Origin: Casuarius casuarius
Taxonomy: Eukaryota; Chordata; Aves; Casuariiformes; Casuariidae
Direction of reading: 5' to 3'
Assembly: GCA_003342895.1 (NCBI GenBank)
Contig: PTFA01000085.1
Span: forward strand, 3,758,238-3,822,237
Length of the DNA stretch: 64,000 bases
Part shown: positions 38,066 to 55,489 of the stretch, piece after piece
Layout: every line of letters begins with the position of its first letter
How positions within the stretch are numbered: the first letter of the stretch is position 1
Notes under the pieces: generated by a model
What the model was told of the DNA's origin: nothing
Seen by the model: only the letters and a program-made list of their open reading frames with translations
The model's database searches: none
Made by a program: the position numbers and the translations under genes

Positions 38066-41000
38066 TGGAGAGCTTTAAGAACAGATTAGAAACTAAGCTC
38101 CCCAAGCTGTCTATTCCAGTTCTTCACTACTTTTGCTATTAGAGATTTTGCTAGCATTAGTTTTGTTGATCCTTTAAAGGANAGAAATAGCAGATCAGTT
38201 TGAGAGCATTTATATAACTGTTATTTTGCACGGTTAACGCTATATAAAATTGTGATTTCTTCTGACATATCTAAGATATCTCGTAAGATATATAAGTTCT
38301 AAAGATATATTTAGTTTGCAAAGATATTACAGGTTTTTGTCTGCTCAAATTCATTCTGTATTGGAATAGTGCAAGGCAACAGCAAGCATGAGAAAAATGA
38401 GAGGAAAAGCATATGGAAACTGGTGTCATATTTTTCTGAAGACGAGTAGTTTCTAAAAACAGGCAGAATAAGTTGCATGTTTTGTATAAGAGTCATTTAT
38501 TCTTCCCACACTTCATTTCCTCTAACCTTTGCCCCTATACCCATATCAGTGCATTAAAACATCCAGTTCCATGCTGTCTTTGTTGCTCTCGAGGTCAGAG
38601 TAGATGCTTTTGCATTGGGTCATGAAGCCTGTGGTGAGTCATTCTTTTAAGTATATATTCAGTCTCTTCAGTATATTCTCACATCCAAAATATTCAACCC
38701 CCTATTCTGCAAGATGATCAGTAATGACTTGTTTTGGTGGGTATGTGCATGAGAAATTCCAGTCTNTCTTCCTCTGTGGCGGTAGCTACAGTTTCCAGTC
38801 AAGGAATTTAAGTGAGCTATGAAGATACGCTAGCTTTCCTGACTACTTTTGTGTTGAGTGGGGCTTTCAGAGAGAGCAGAAATGATAAAAATTAATTTTA
38901 AAACAACTTTCCAGTCTCAGCAGTAGTTGTACTCACTATTAAATTACTTTATTTTCAAATATGTAACTTAGCACTGCACTTGTTGGTCAGAATCTGGATT
39001 CCCTTTCAGAGTTATTCTTTCTAGCTTATAGTAAATGTGTAGTATTTTAAATCATCACAGCAGCCTGCAACCATTAACTAATACTGTTTCTTGCTTTATT
39101 TATGTGATGCTGGTAAATGTTAGAGCTGGGCAAATGCCACAAAAAACTTCACATTCTGTTCATTTACATTTTTAATAAACTGCTTAGCTCATGACACTCT
39201 TATGTTTGCATTGCATAAACACAAATGATTGAGTCTGACATCAATATTCAGAGNAACTGAACTTTAATTTTGAATAAAAGTAACTGTTTACTTTTAACTT
39301 TTTTTGCTTTTACTTTTAACTGTTTCAGTGGAATGAGAAAGCTAACAGTACCTGATAACTTTGGTCATTTATAATCACTGGTTTCAGAGGAATGCCTATG
39401 CATAGTTTGTGTGTCCATTATATAGTTGGTTGTTTTTTCTTTATGGGGGTAGCTCTTTTGCCTTCATAACGTAAAAGTAGCTATTGGAAAACTTGGATGT
39501 CTTGTGAAACATGAGATCTTCAGATTCTGTTAGAGAAACTTTCAAATGATAAAGCAAGAGAAGTGGTAGATTGCTTACAGTAACTGTGGATACTCAGAAG
39601 AGGCTTTTTAAGGACAAACTGCACAAACTTGTATCATTCCTGCTAGAGATATACTGAACTTAAGTAGAGTAATGAATTAAAAGAATTCTCAGGATCTATT
39701 CCAATACTTAATTTTCTGTGATCTGAATGTTTTAGATGTTCTTGATCTATGACATGATGATTAAATTAATTTTGCAGAGATGTATATGTTATAGTGTTAC
39801 CTTAAATAGCAACTGATGCTAATTAAGAAAGTTAATTCAGAAAAATATAGACTATCCCAATCTTCAGACATTTAATGCCTGCTATCAAGGACTGACTGAC
39901 AAAGCCTTCCCTCATGGTACCTGCATAGCAGTTAATGATTTAGCTATCTAGAGGTGGATAACAGGACTAATTGTATGGTCATCTCAATTTGGGGTTTTAT
40001 TTTCTCTCAAGTAATCTGAAAAAGCTTGAGTTTGACTGGTGCAAAATTTATTTCATGTATTTGAAGGAAAGAGCCCAGTGAGGAGCTGGTTTTGCNTTTG
40101 TTTTTGGAGAGTTGCGCATATACCTTTGCTCTCTGAACAGGGGTGTAAACTCTAGAAAACAGGATTTTGTACATATGAGATCTCATGTATGACCCAGCAT
40201 AATGCATTCTTATAAATAGGGGTTGAATATAGAACCAAACGCTTAAGAATTTTTTTTAAATACATTTCTGCAGCTGTTTGGCAGCTATTACTGAGGTTTG
40301 AGTATTAATAGCTTTGTCAGTGTTTGCCACGAAGATCTGAATAAACTAAACATAAAACTAAGCTTTACATCTTTCCCTTCTTGCTTGGAAATGTAATGTA
40401 ACTCAGGAATTTTTTTCTGAAAGTCTTAATTTTGTTCTCTAGTGTTTTGGGGTTTTTTTTTAATTGGCAAGAAGTAAAAATAAAAGCAGTTGGCTATTCT
40501 CTTGTATGTACTTCTTGGTCTGACAGAAAAACCTTCTTCTCATTAGGTTTGTCTTGCAATTTTCCTGAAGACATGAAGACTTTTGTCTAATGAGTTGTCT
40601 GTAGGAAAAAGTCAAATCTGATTTTGCTGTCAAGGATGTTGCATAATATACTTCTGCTCCAGTTTGATGGAAGACTGCTGCTGTCAAGAGAGTCTGAACT
40701 TCCTCTGACAAATTCAAAAGCATTATGGTGTAAATTTAGAGCGTACTTTAGTTTTCTTTGGTATTCTGACTGGCCTTAACGTGGACAGACAGACGGGAAG
40801 CGGTGTTCCTATGGTTTTTCTCTCAATAAATCATCTGAGCTTAAGTTATGTAAGGCACGAAGTGTTTCAGTTCTGATGCTTAGGCACGGAGTGCTATGCT
40901 GCTTCTGTGACGTAGCAGAAGATCTTGATCTCCTCTAAATGGTAAGTTTTGGAGCTATTAGTTCTGGCGAAGAAGTATGAGAGGCATCAGGACCAGGAAG

Positions 41001-44000
41001 TACGGGGGGAAAATCTTCCACTCTGCAGTAATGTTTCTAAAACTAGCATTGGCGATGAGGTAATTGGAACTTGTGCAGTGTTTTATTTACAGGCTGTGTT
41101 TCAGATGTTGACTTCATATTTAAATATAGTTAACTTTAATATAAATATGTATTTATAGCTTTGCCTTTTAATTAGATGACTAAATATGAATTCTTTCTTT
41201 TGCTTAGGATCTGATATGATTTTAATTCATTAAAAAGATAACTTTACTGAGGACAGTTTTCACCATTTCACCATTCCTTTCCAGTGTTTCAGACCATCTT
41301 AAGACTCTGGCTTTGGGATGAGTAGAAAGTCAGTCTGCATTTGACAGTGGCTTGTTGCATGTTCAGCAGGACCAGACTTGTGGCACTATAGAGTCCGGTT
41401 TTACTTCACATATGCTATGAAGTCACTTTGCAAAAGCAAAGCAAGTTTTGCTTTTCAGAAGTGATGAACGTGCTTTGGACTATGTACAGTAATTGCTCTG
41501 ATTTGGGTCTGGTACAGACTTTTTTATGGTTTGGGCTGTGCCATGAGATAGCTCTGCACAGTGTTAGAGAAGAATGGCTGCTTATAGCTGGTGCTGTTGT
41601 TGTATGAGTACTGGCCATGAACGCGTTTCTCTCTGAATCTAGTCTCATTCTCTGAAAAATAAAGATGCAAGTGTGCTGTATTCAGATGGTCTGATGGATA
41701 AAATCATGTTTGATTGCACTCGGGCATATTTTAAATGGCATCTTTGCTGTATGAGTAAAATGACTTGATTCCTTGAAGGAAAAATTGATCGTTACAAAGT
41801 TTACTCTTCACTTACGCATACAAAAATGCTTTTTTTTTTTTTTAAGTTAGTTTTAGACTTTACACTTGACGTCAGCCATGTTTTTAGGTGTGCGGCCCGA
41901 AAGTGTAATAACAGTGCAGCCACAGTAATGGTGTTACGGAAAAGTTGTTCTGTCTAGCCCCTGTCATGATTTGTTTTCAGCTGTGCTGTGACAACTACCT
42001 TCTCTTTTAACTTTTTTTTCTACTGTACACATGTGATTAGAGATTAGATTATGTGATAGTTCTCAGTCTACCCAAAATATGATTCAGCCAGCCACTTCAT
42101 TGGGGGAGGGGGGGGATAAAGCAATTATATGATCTTTTCTTACTAGAATAGCATTCACTGCAGTTACATGTCGTGGACTACAACAGTTAAACTTCCTTTC
42201 TTAATTTCTTATNACGTTATCTAAATTATACTTTTGTTTTTTGAAGGTATTTGGTTCCCTACTGTTTGAGTCTTCTGCCTATTGATGTATATTGTAGAAC
42301 TTACGTTTTTATGGGATTTTTGGTTCTTTTCTCTTTTCCTCATTAATACTGTCAAACCATGTTTGTACAGCTCTCTAGTACTGAGTAGTCACTGTAAGTG
42401 AATTGTCTGGCTAGAAAATTTAAAATGAAAGTTTCAGAAGACTGTTGTAGAGTTTCTGGGCCATGAGATCTTTGTTTTCTGAGAGATGAGGGAAGGACGG
42501 GACAAAAAGAGAAGAAAAATTAAGCCAGATCNTTGAAAGCTTAGGATAACGTGGAGACTTGCCTTGGCTCCTAAAGAGGTTTAATTAATGTTGGTGTAAG
42601 CATCTAATGGATCTTTGGAAATCTTATTGATGTTTCAACACTGAGAACATGGAATGGTAGGAGACTTGTTATTGAGACTTTTCTTGGTCCCATCTTGGAT
42701 TTTTGTTTACCTCTGGTCACACATAATGCTGCCTTGTTCTCTGAAGCTTAAACTTGTAATCTTCCTCCTTGATCTGTCTTTGTTTTCTTTGGTTTTGTTC
42801 ATTTGTCTTGTTCTTTTTCCCCTCTCTACATCTGGCTTGATAACGCACCTCAAACTAGATATCCAAGAAGTTTTCCAGCTTCTATAAATCAAGTTGTCGC
42901 TGCTGTTTCACAGCTGACCACTATGATGCTGGTGCATGAAATACAAGAACCAACCCCCCCCCAAATCTCAACTTTATTTGGAGTTTACACTCGGAGGAAA
43001 ATCAGTGCAAGGAAGAGCCGGGGGTGTTTGGAACTAAGGTAAAGTCAGAAAAATGTATTGCTGATGATATTGGCTCATCTATAGTAGAATGGGTGGTGTA
43101 TGTCTGCTGCTGGCAGTCCAAGAACAGTGTTGCAATATTGAACTTAAAATTGGGAACAGAATCTCTGCAGTAATTGNGTGGTGGTAAGATTGAGCACTGC
43201 AGTTTGGGTTCAGCTGCACTCTTTGTTCTGCCTTATGTAAGCTCTAAAAAAATATAACTGAGTGCATGCTGGATCTTTCAGAGCTGATATATACCAAAAT
43301 ACGTCACAGTTCTGCAAGCTTCATTCTGCAATGATGTAGTCAAAATCAGTCTTTCTGTGTTCAGACTTATCTGGCTTTTTCCTTAAGCCAGCACAACTAN
43401 TAATATGGCAGTGCAGTGAACTCAGAACTGCTCTAGTTTGAGTTAGTTTCTTCTGGAGATAGTGCCTATTATGTTGCATTGAAGTGCTTGTGAGATTGAT
43501 TTTAATCTCCAAACCCTTATAGTTTATTTCTGCATTTGGGTAGATGTATCCTATTTTCATTTCTTCAACTATACTGTAAGCCATTAAAAAAGTAAAAGTA
43601 GTCAAATGTGTCTCATTTTGAGCTCCTTAGCCAGGTTTCGCATTGACAATGCTATGCAAATATTAGTTTCAGAACAGATCTAGTTAGGGCTTGCCAGCTG
43701 CCTTTTTCAAAGCCTGCAAATTCTGCTGGAGCTCAAGTTTGAGGAGCAGTAATTTCCTTCTTCCTGGCTANCACAGTTTTCTTTAGGTTTTTGTTTTGTT
43801 ACATTTCTGAAATGAACATGCAGCTCTGCAGCGGGGCTGAAGCTAGGTGACAGTGGCTTTGGAGCAAAGGGATGGGATGTTAAGCNCAGGAAGTGCAGCT
43901 CAAAGACTCGTGTAGATTCCCATCAGTTCTCAGTCAGCTCTTTGGTAACAATCTTGTTTTCTCGTTTGCTGGGATAGATTAGAAGCCGTTGTAAAATTAC

Positions 44001-44887
44001 TGATGTTAAACTTCTTTAGGACCTGGCTCAGTTTCGGCTGAAAGAGTTAGTATCTAAAGCATGTGGGTTAAATAAAACAAACATTAAAGAAGAATGAAGT
44101 GTGTGTTCTCCCAGCTTCCTGTGTTTGTGTTCTGTTTATATGTTGTTAAGGTTGATGTCCAGCTGCCTCCCCAAAGTTTGAAAGCAAGCTTAGACTGCTG
44201 CAGCTGACTAGGTCCAGATGTGAACAGACAAATGGGGAACCTGGTGGGAAGGTCACAATGGGCATGAGGGACAGAAACGCTTTGTAATGGTATGCTCAGA
44301 TACAGAGAGCATGCGTGGGAGTGCTAAGTGCCACCAGATTGACATGGTGAGGCTATGAAGAGGCCCTTGACCCCGAGAAGGCTGCTAGAGAAGCCTGGGT
44401 AACAAAGAAAGCTTTTTTTTTTTTTTTGGAAGACATGCACAAAGCTTCGCAAATATGTTTCAAAATATGTATGAAAGGTTTCGGTCTAATTGCCTAGACT
44501 TTTTTTTTTAAGAGATTAAGAGAGGTTGTATACCAAAGCAAAACTTCATTACTCTTAAATTGTTTCATACAGTGATCAAGTATGCTATATATTTAGTAGC
44601 TGTGCTTAAACAGCTTTCTGGGCATCAGAGAAGAGCTCATTCTTCCAATCATTTGAATTTTCAGATTTTTCTTGTACTTGAAGCCCCAANTTTGATGTAG
44701 CTGGATTTTCTACATGTGAAAAAGTGCTCAGCTTGTTCTCCCTTCATTAATAATTTAAATTCTAATTATTCGACAAGTGGATCTCAACACCTTCCCTGAA
44801 AGCATTGCACTGCTTGGGAGCTTTCAGTCAATTTCTTCTCCTTGTAGGAGATGTTAAGCACTTGGAAGAAAGCATGATATAATGTTC

Positions 44888-45362
44888 CAGTTCATAGATC
44901 TGTAGATGTTGCTTGGAAGGGACGTCTGGAGGTTACCTTAGTCCAGCCTCCCATTCAGAGCAGGACTATTGCCAATGCTAGTCTAGGTCAGCTACAGCTT
45001 TGAGTATTTAAAATCTCCAAGGATAAAGATTCCACCACCTCTCTGGTAACTGTTCAAGTGCTGCACTGCTCTACTAGCGACACTTGTTTTCCTAATGTCC
45101 AATCTGAACCTCCAAAGCCACAACTATGGCCATTGCTGCTACTGAGAATTTGGTTCTGTCATCGTCAGTACTTCCCTTCAAGTAGCGGTAGGCACCTCTT
45201 AGATTGGCCCTTAGCCTCCCGTGCCAGGCTACACATGCCTGGTTTCCTCAACGTCTCCTGTCAGGTCGCGTGCTCTGGACCTCTGTCTGTTGTCGCAGCC
45301 CTTTGCTGAACACTCCGACTGCCACATCTCTCTTGGACTGGGGTCCCCAAACTAGACTCAGT
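44888..45362 (-). mobile_element. CR1 LINE fragment, antisense, longer copy
   Basis: The + strand carries the complement of the CR1 3' end (GCTTGGAAGGGACGTCTGGA, GTCCAGCCTCCCATTCAGAG, AAAATCTCCAAGGATAAAGA). It continues further 5' than the other copies, into the complement of the region just after ORF2 (CTCCTGTCAGGTCGCGTGCT, CTCTTGGACTGGGGTCCCCA). It is old and diverged, with no intact frame. Confidence 0.85.
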
Positions 45363-46086
45363 TCATGGTTTATAATATTAGAGCAGGAATTCAATTTCCT
45401 TCCTTCCTAGTTGAGTCTTTCTTTTACATGAATAAAGGATGTTTCTCTGCTAGAGGTCAAAGTTTGTGCCACCTAGAAACAGTCTGCTTAGTTTTAATTA
45501 TTTTCTAGATAAGGGATCGGAATGATGGGATTCTTAAGGACTATCTAAAGATCTGAACATTTGGAAAAGCAGAAGAGAGAAGGGTGGATGTCATCTGAAA
45601 AATGAAAGAGAGAAGGTAACTACTCTCCTTTCTTGCATTTTCCTTCTTCATGTGTGAGAAGGCTATCTTGTTTTGAAACTTAAATTTACTGTGTCTCTGG
45701 TGGAAATTAGATTGACTCAATGCCTGTTTCACCTAGACCTCCAGTTGTTGTGCTGGTGTGAGCATTAACTGAATGTCTGCTTAGCTGAACAAATTGGAGA
45801 CTTACCAGAGTGATTCTTTTATCATCTAGNGAGGCCTCTAGCACCTGTAAGAGCTTGTGAAGGTGTAGAGATGATACNTTACTAGAGGGAGTAAATGTTC
45901 CTGTGCTTTCAAAGTGAGTCATGAAATGAGTAGAGCAGAGCTCACAATCTCAGAACAGGATGTCAGATTTGGTAAAGCTGAAGGAAGAAGTAGTAGTATT
46001 AGTTAAAATGCTCTGATTTTCCTTGAGCCTGACGACTTTGGTACTCAAGCCAGTACATCCTGCTCTTCTAGTGTGCTCTGTTTATT

Positions 46087-46121
46087 AAAAAAAAAAAAAA
46101 AAAGTGGGGGGGAGGGGGCGG
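46087..46121. repeat. A17 homopolymer followed by a G-rich run
   Basis: Seventeen A residues run directly into GTGGGGGGGAGGGGGCGG. The G runs could form a quadruplex on the + strand. Other homopolymers occur at 44413-44427 (T15) and 34480-34489 (C run). Confidence 0.9.
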
Positions 46122-47548
46122 CAGTATTTGTTGTGATCAGGGTCTGCAAAAGATATAAGACACAAGAAAGTGTCATTACTTTTGGTCATGGAAAAAATTT
46201 CTCTATGAAATTATGAGAGGGGAAAAAACCCTGTAATTTTAAAAACATGGTGGAGGATTTTGAGACTCAGATCACCTTAGTTTGATCTCGGTGCTGAATG
46301 GAAAGCATACCAATCCAGGAGAAAGCAGCACGAGACTGTAACTTGTGTTAGCCTCTCCAAGTTCGAAGCCCAGCTGTACTAGCTGAAAGTCTGATAGCAG
46401 TACTCAAGTGGAATATCTGATAGCTCTTCAAAGATGACTTCTAAACTGAAGGAACAGGAAGTTAACTCCCTGTCAAACAGGCTGAAACTGCAACCAGTAA
46501 TCATGAGTTTTTGTGTTTAGATTTTTTTGTTTTGGATTTTTTTTCTCCAATACAACAATGATGTATTTTAGTAAGAAAGGGGATGAATTAATTTTATTAT
46601 TCTTGGTTTTCTTATCTCATGTATCAAACTTCCATGGAAGGCAACAAGGATACAAAGGAAATGGATTCTAACTTGGGAACAGTTTATTTTGAATGAGAAG
46701 TTACGTTGTGCCTCAAATAATTGATTGCTCATTTCTGTATTTTTTATGGAAGCCTGTAAATTGAAAATAATCCAGCTATCATTGCTCTGTAGTCTTATAT
46801 ACAAATAACACAACTACATATACAGCTATATCGTGAAAATACGGACAAGAAATTAGCAAATGCAACCTTGAAATGAAGCTTCAGGGGAGCCTTAGAGTTG
46901 CAGGTTCCTCTTGGGCCAGCGCAGGAACTAATGTATGATGAAGATGAACATTTCTAGGCTGGACAGCAGGGTAGATTGAAAGAATGGGATCTGTGCAGTG
47001 ATGTGCCGATTATATGATGAATATAAACTTGACTATAGGGAGGAACTAGGATGCTACAGTGTGATTTCCAGCCACAGTGTGTTATTGGCCCTGGGCTCAG
47101 AGGTCTGGATGCAGCATCATTTATGACCTCTTTCTTCTCTGACCTTAAGCACAGCTGCTCGTACGATCTGTCGTGAGGCCTACCAGCTGTGACTGGCACA
47201 TTGGTTTATGGAGTAAAAAAGGGAACTGGTTCTGTGCTGTCACTGCAGATGTACTGAGGTATCAGTGCAGTGGCAGAGGGAGGAGCAAGGAGAGCAAGGG
47301 AGACAAATAAATCCTCAGTGTCACACACATTATATGCAGATGAAGGTGGGTTTGTGGATCTGAAATGCAAAAAGCCTTGAAGTTGAAAAGCTGAAAAATT
47401 AGCTTGGCTGCTGGGTTAAATAGGGGCTAACGGGTTGTGATATGTCTTCGAGCTGACAGTAAATTAGACTTACATAATGTTTAAAAAGAAGTGCTGCTTA
47501 TGGGAAACAATGAAATAATTTACCTTTTCCCCCTTTTTTACTAGAGGT

Positions 47549-47637
47549 ATGGAGAACTTGGTGGCTGGCTCCACCCTTCCTCCGCTTTTTGCGGATGAAG
47601 ATGGATCTAAGGAAGGTAGTGAAATTACTGTAACTGG
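47549..47637 (+). CDS. HMG20A: HMG20A coding exon 1 (residues 1-29, start codon)
   Basis: The exon opens at the acceptor TTTACTAG (exon from 47545). The start codon follows 4 nt later with G at -3 and G at +4, a good Kozak context. The translation begins MENLVAGSTLPPLFADEDGS, which matches the known vertebrate HMG20A N-terminus. The exon ends in ACTGG before the donor GTAAGC at 47638 and leaves two bases of a glycine codon (phase 2). This acidic, serine-rich segment has no defined domain. An alternative acceptor AG lies two bases downstream (47545-47546); it would not change the protein when the upstream exon is untranslated. Confidence 0.95.
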
Positions 47638-49765
47638 GTAAGCAAATACTTTTTTTTTTTTAAAAAAAAGCTTTGGCTGATAGACACTGTCTCTAGATTT
47701 GCCAGGGAAACTGTTTCAGTGGGAAGAAAGGTGTGCTAAGTAAAATCTTAAGGAGGAGAAACTTACACAGCGCTTCCTTGGCCTTGACAGAACAACATAG
47801 GACCTTGCATGAAGGGGAACATGGCTTCTTCTGAACTGATTAAAAGCTATCAAACTTTTCTTTTACATCCTTGTTAACTTTAAAAGTTTGCTTCCATGGG
47901 ATTTTAGTCTTTTAGGGAACTTTAGACAGCGTAATGTGGGCAGAGATGGAGGGTATATCACTTGGCTATAGTGGTCCCTGCTGAATAGATCATTTTTATT
48001 AATGATATACTGTTTATCAGTGATCTCCAGAAATCACTGAAACTAATGCTTTTCATTTTTCAGATTGACTCTGTTTTTACAGAGTGTAAAACAGTGGCCT
48101 CTTAAAGTCACAAAGGCTAAAGAACCTAGTCTTTTAGGTGTATGTGGGCTTCTTGCTGTGTGCTGGTACTTGGAATTTTTCTCTTTCATAAACCTCCAGG
48201 CTATAAAATTCAGACTTTGCGGACAGGTAGAACACTACAGAAATAAATGTGGAGATGTGTACTTCACACTGGTCTAAATTTGGCTCTGCATATCTGGGGC
48301 TTAAGATTTGATGGTGCCAAATGAGNTAGATGTTCAAATCTGGATTATGTTTAAGAGGGATGAGGATGTTGAATGAGTTTTCATGTATTTTCACTGCAAA
48401 TGGCTACATCACATTGAAGTTTTTCCCTATATGTATAGTTTAGAAAGCTTCCCTGGTAAAAAGTGACTATATTACCCAGCAGATAGGAAAGCTGAAATAC
48501 TCTTCAGATCTTAATAATGATTCTGAGAAAATCCAGCTGCATTGTTGTGTATTTTTTGACACATCAAATGTAATTAATATTTAATAGCAGGGTGCCTGTT
48601 GTATTCCCTTCCTCCCTCTCTAATTGTTGGTAGTGTGAACTCAATCTGATATCTGAAAGTCAGGCATGGAACTCTGCAGCCTTTGTGTCTTTACCAGTAA
48701 TTATGCCCCAACTGGTGACTGCAGCGAGTAATAAAGATACTGTTTTCGCTATTTAAAGACAAACTTTTCCGTAGGCATTCAGCTAACATTTCTGTGATTA
48801 TACCTCACTTTTCCATAGCTATATGCTACATTGTTAACAGGAACAATTATTTTGAATATTTAAGGTATTTGTCTTGTATGTAAGCAGCTCTATATATGAA
48901 TAAACAAAGTAGANTTGAAGCATGTGTTGTTCTTATAGTAATTTTCACGAAGGTAACTGCCTAAGGCCAGGCAACCTTCAGCCTGGTTTAAGAAGGGATT
49001 AGAATCTGTAATGAGAGTCCCAAACTCTGTTAGGAATGTGCCCACTGAGCACAGTTGTTAGAATGACTAGGAGACTGTTGTCCCAAAATATGTGCTCATC
49101 TATATGTGCCTCTAGATATGTGCCTGTATATATCTGCACATTTGGCTTTCTGCCTCCAGGTCGCTGGGCCCTTTCATAGAGTATGGTGGATTGATACAGA
49201 TCTTGCAACAAAATTAGATAGTGGCCATTCAGGAGCCTTCAGGGACCTAGTCATGTTTGTGCTTTAAATACCCATGCGTATCAACAGGAGTTCATACTGA
49301 ATGAAGTTCCATTCAAACTCATACACAACCAAAATCCTTCAGTAGTTTTTATGGAGAAATATATTAAATGCATCCAAAAGGTAAATATTGGTTGAAGATN
49401 AGACTTTTCACTTAAAATTCTTTCTGGTATTTTTGAAAAAGTATAGATTCATGCTTTTAATTTCTGATCCANTTGTTTATTTGCTTGACAGTTGTTTGTG
49501 TAATCAAAGGCTTCACTAAAAATTAGGCAAGATGTCATTTTAAAACTCNGATGGTGTTTGGAAGTCCCTGGCAACTATGGTAAGCACTTATAGCAGTTGC
49601 TTGGATGAAACAGTCAGTTCTTCAAAAGTGATTTTTTCGAAATGCTTTTTTTCTTGCTACTGTTAGAACTGAATATATTTGCAATATTTCTGCATCGTTT
49701 GGAAGACTAGAGGAAGTGATTTAGCAATATGATTAAATTTTTCTCACTATTATGTGCTTTTTCAG
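47638..49765 (+). other. HMG20A: HMG20A intron after coding exon 1
   Basis: This 2.1 kb intron has a GTAAGC donor and a TTTTTCAG acceptor. It is AT-rich, with a poly-T/poly-A stretch at about 47651-47668 and no repeat or exon I could recognise. Confidence 0.9.
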
Positions 49766-49913
49766 ATTAGCTCATTCTGAGAGTTCGTTCAGTGGTGGAA
49801 CTTCGCAGTCTGTAAATAACCCAGATTTGGTGGAGGATTTGTCACAAGCTCAGCAACTGCAAAATGAGTCCTCTAATACCACTGAAAACGCAGAGCAGAA
49901 GCCTGAGGAGGAG
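49766..49913 (+). CDS. HMG20A: HMG20A coding exon 2 (residues 30-79)
   Basis: The acceptor TTTTTCAG precedes the exon and the donor GAG|GTGAGG follows it. The two bases carried over plus A make glycine 30, and the exon ends on a codon boundary. It encodes a low-complexity acidic region rich in S, Q, N and E, with NNPDLVEDLSQ as the most conserved stretch and a glutamate run at the end. It has no enzymatic domain. In the family this region separates the N-terminus from the DNA-binding basic segment and HMG box. It is the most divergent part of the protein relative to human, as expected for a disordered segment. Confidence 0.95.
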
Positions 49914-54953
<5,040 letters not shown>

Positions 54954-55086
54954 CGATACCTTGATGAAGCAGATAGAGATAAGGAGCGTTACATGCGNGA
55001 GCTGGAGCAGTATCAGAAGACTGAAGCCTACAAAGTCTTTAGCAGGAAAGCGCAGGACAGACAAAAAGGGAAATCACACAGACAAG
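54954..55086 (+). CDS. HMG20A: HMG20A coding exon 4 (residues 152-195, second half of HMG box)
   Basis: The acceptor TTTCGTTTCAG precedes CGA TAC CTT, and the exon ends with CAA G before the donor GTATTG (phase 1). It encodes [20 protein letters not shown] and onward, which is helix 3 of the HMG box, ending near residue 172. A lysine-rich linker (QKTEAYKVFSRKAQDRQKGK) follows. The unresolved base at 54998 falls in the third position of CGN, so the residue is arginine whatever the base. Human has lysine there in my memory, a conservative change. Confidence 0.96.
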
Positions 55087-55457
55087 GTATTGAACAGAAC
55101 AAAAATTTGTGCCTATCTAGAACAATAAAAGATCCCCAGCTGGCCGTATAGCCAGACACTCATTAAAAGCCTTTGATTGTTATAAAGTGAATGTGTTTTC
55201 TATAGTGCTTGCATCTACTAATGTAAAGTGACTGTTTATGTAGATGTAACTGCATTTGGGTTGTACTAGGGCAGGTTCATTAAAAGCATCCAAATTAGAT
55301 GCTACTTTTACATGACTTATTAGGAAAGCTATGCAAGTTTTCTATCTGTGACTGTTGGTTGTGTGACTNTGGTTGTGTAGCTATTTCTATTCTTGTTTCT
55401 TATTTTCTTGAGTCTTGTGTATTTTGGGGAATTTCTTGTTTATTTTTTCTTTTCCAG

Positions 55458-55489
55458 ATGGAGCAAGACAGCCAGCTCATGATCATGAG
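55458..55489 (+). CDS. HMG20A: HMG20A coding exon 5 (32-nt microexon, residues 196-206)
   Basis: This is a very short exon between the acceptor TTTTCCAG and the donor GAG|GTAAAC, only 371 bp after the previous exon. With the carried-over G it reads DGARQPAHDHE, which corresponds to DAARQATHDHE in human. Because 32 is not a multiple of three, skipping it would shift the frame ahead of the coiled coil, so inclusion must be efficient for full-length protein. Confidence 0.94.

Larger units (their letters stand above)
25054..47544 (+). other. HMG20A: HMG20A first intron (5' leader intron)
   Basis: About 22.5 kb separates the CpG-island donor from the acceptor of the ATG exon (AG at 47543-47544). 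No coding exon of a known family was recognised inside it. It contains a + strand CR1 fragment (33940-34376), a - strand CR1 fragment (44888-45362), a 36-bp x3 tandem repeat (37958-38065), homopolymer tracts, a CACGTG palindrome at 28240-28249, and some sequences that look like exons, described separately. Additional untranslated exons are possible, so this could be more than one intron. Apart from these items, 25330-31200, 34380-37950 and 38100-44880 show nothing I can name. Confidence 0.75.

Noticed and set aside
38265..38330. Repeated AAGATAT words
   Set aside because: This is loose low-complexity AT-rich sequence, without a fixed period.
45058..45410. Two + strand frames of about 70-80 codons
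   Set aside because: They are antisense to a CR1 copy and have no independent support.
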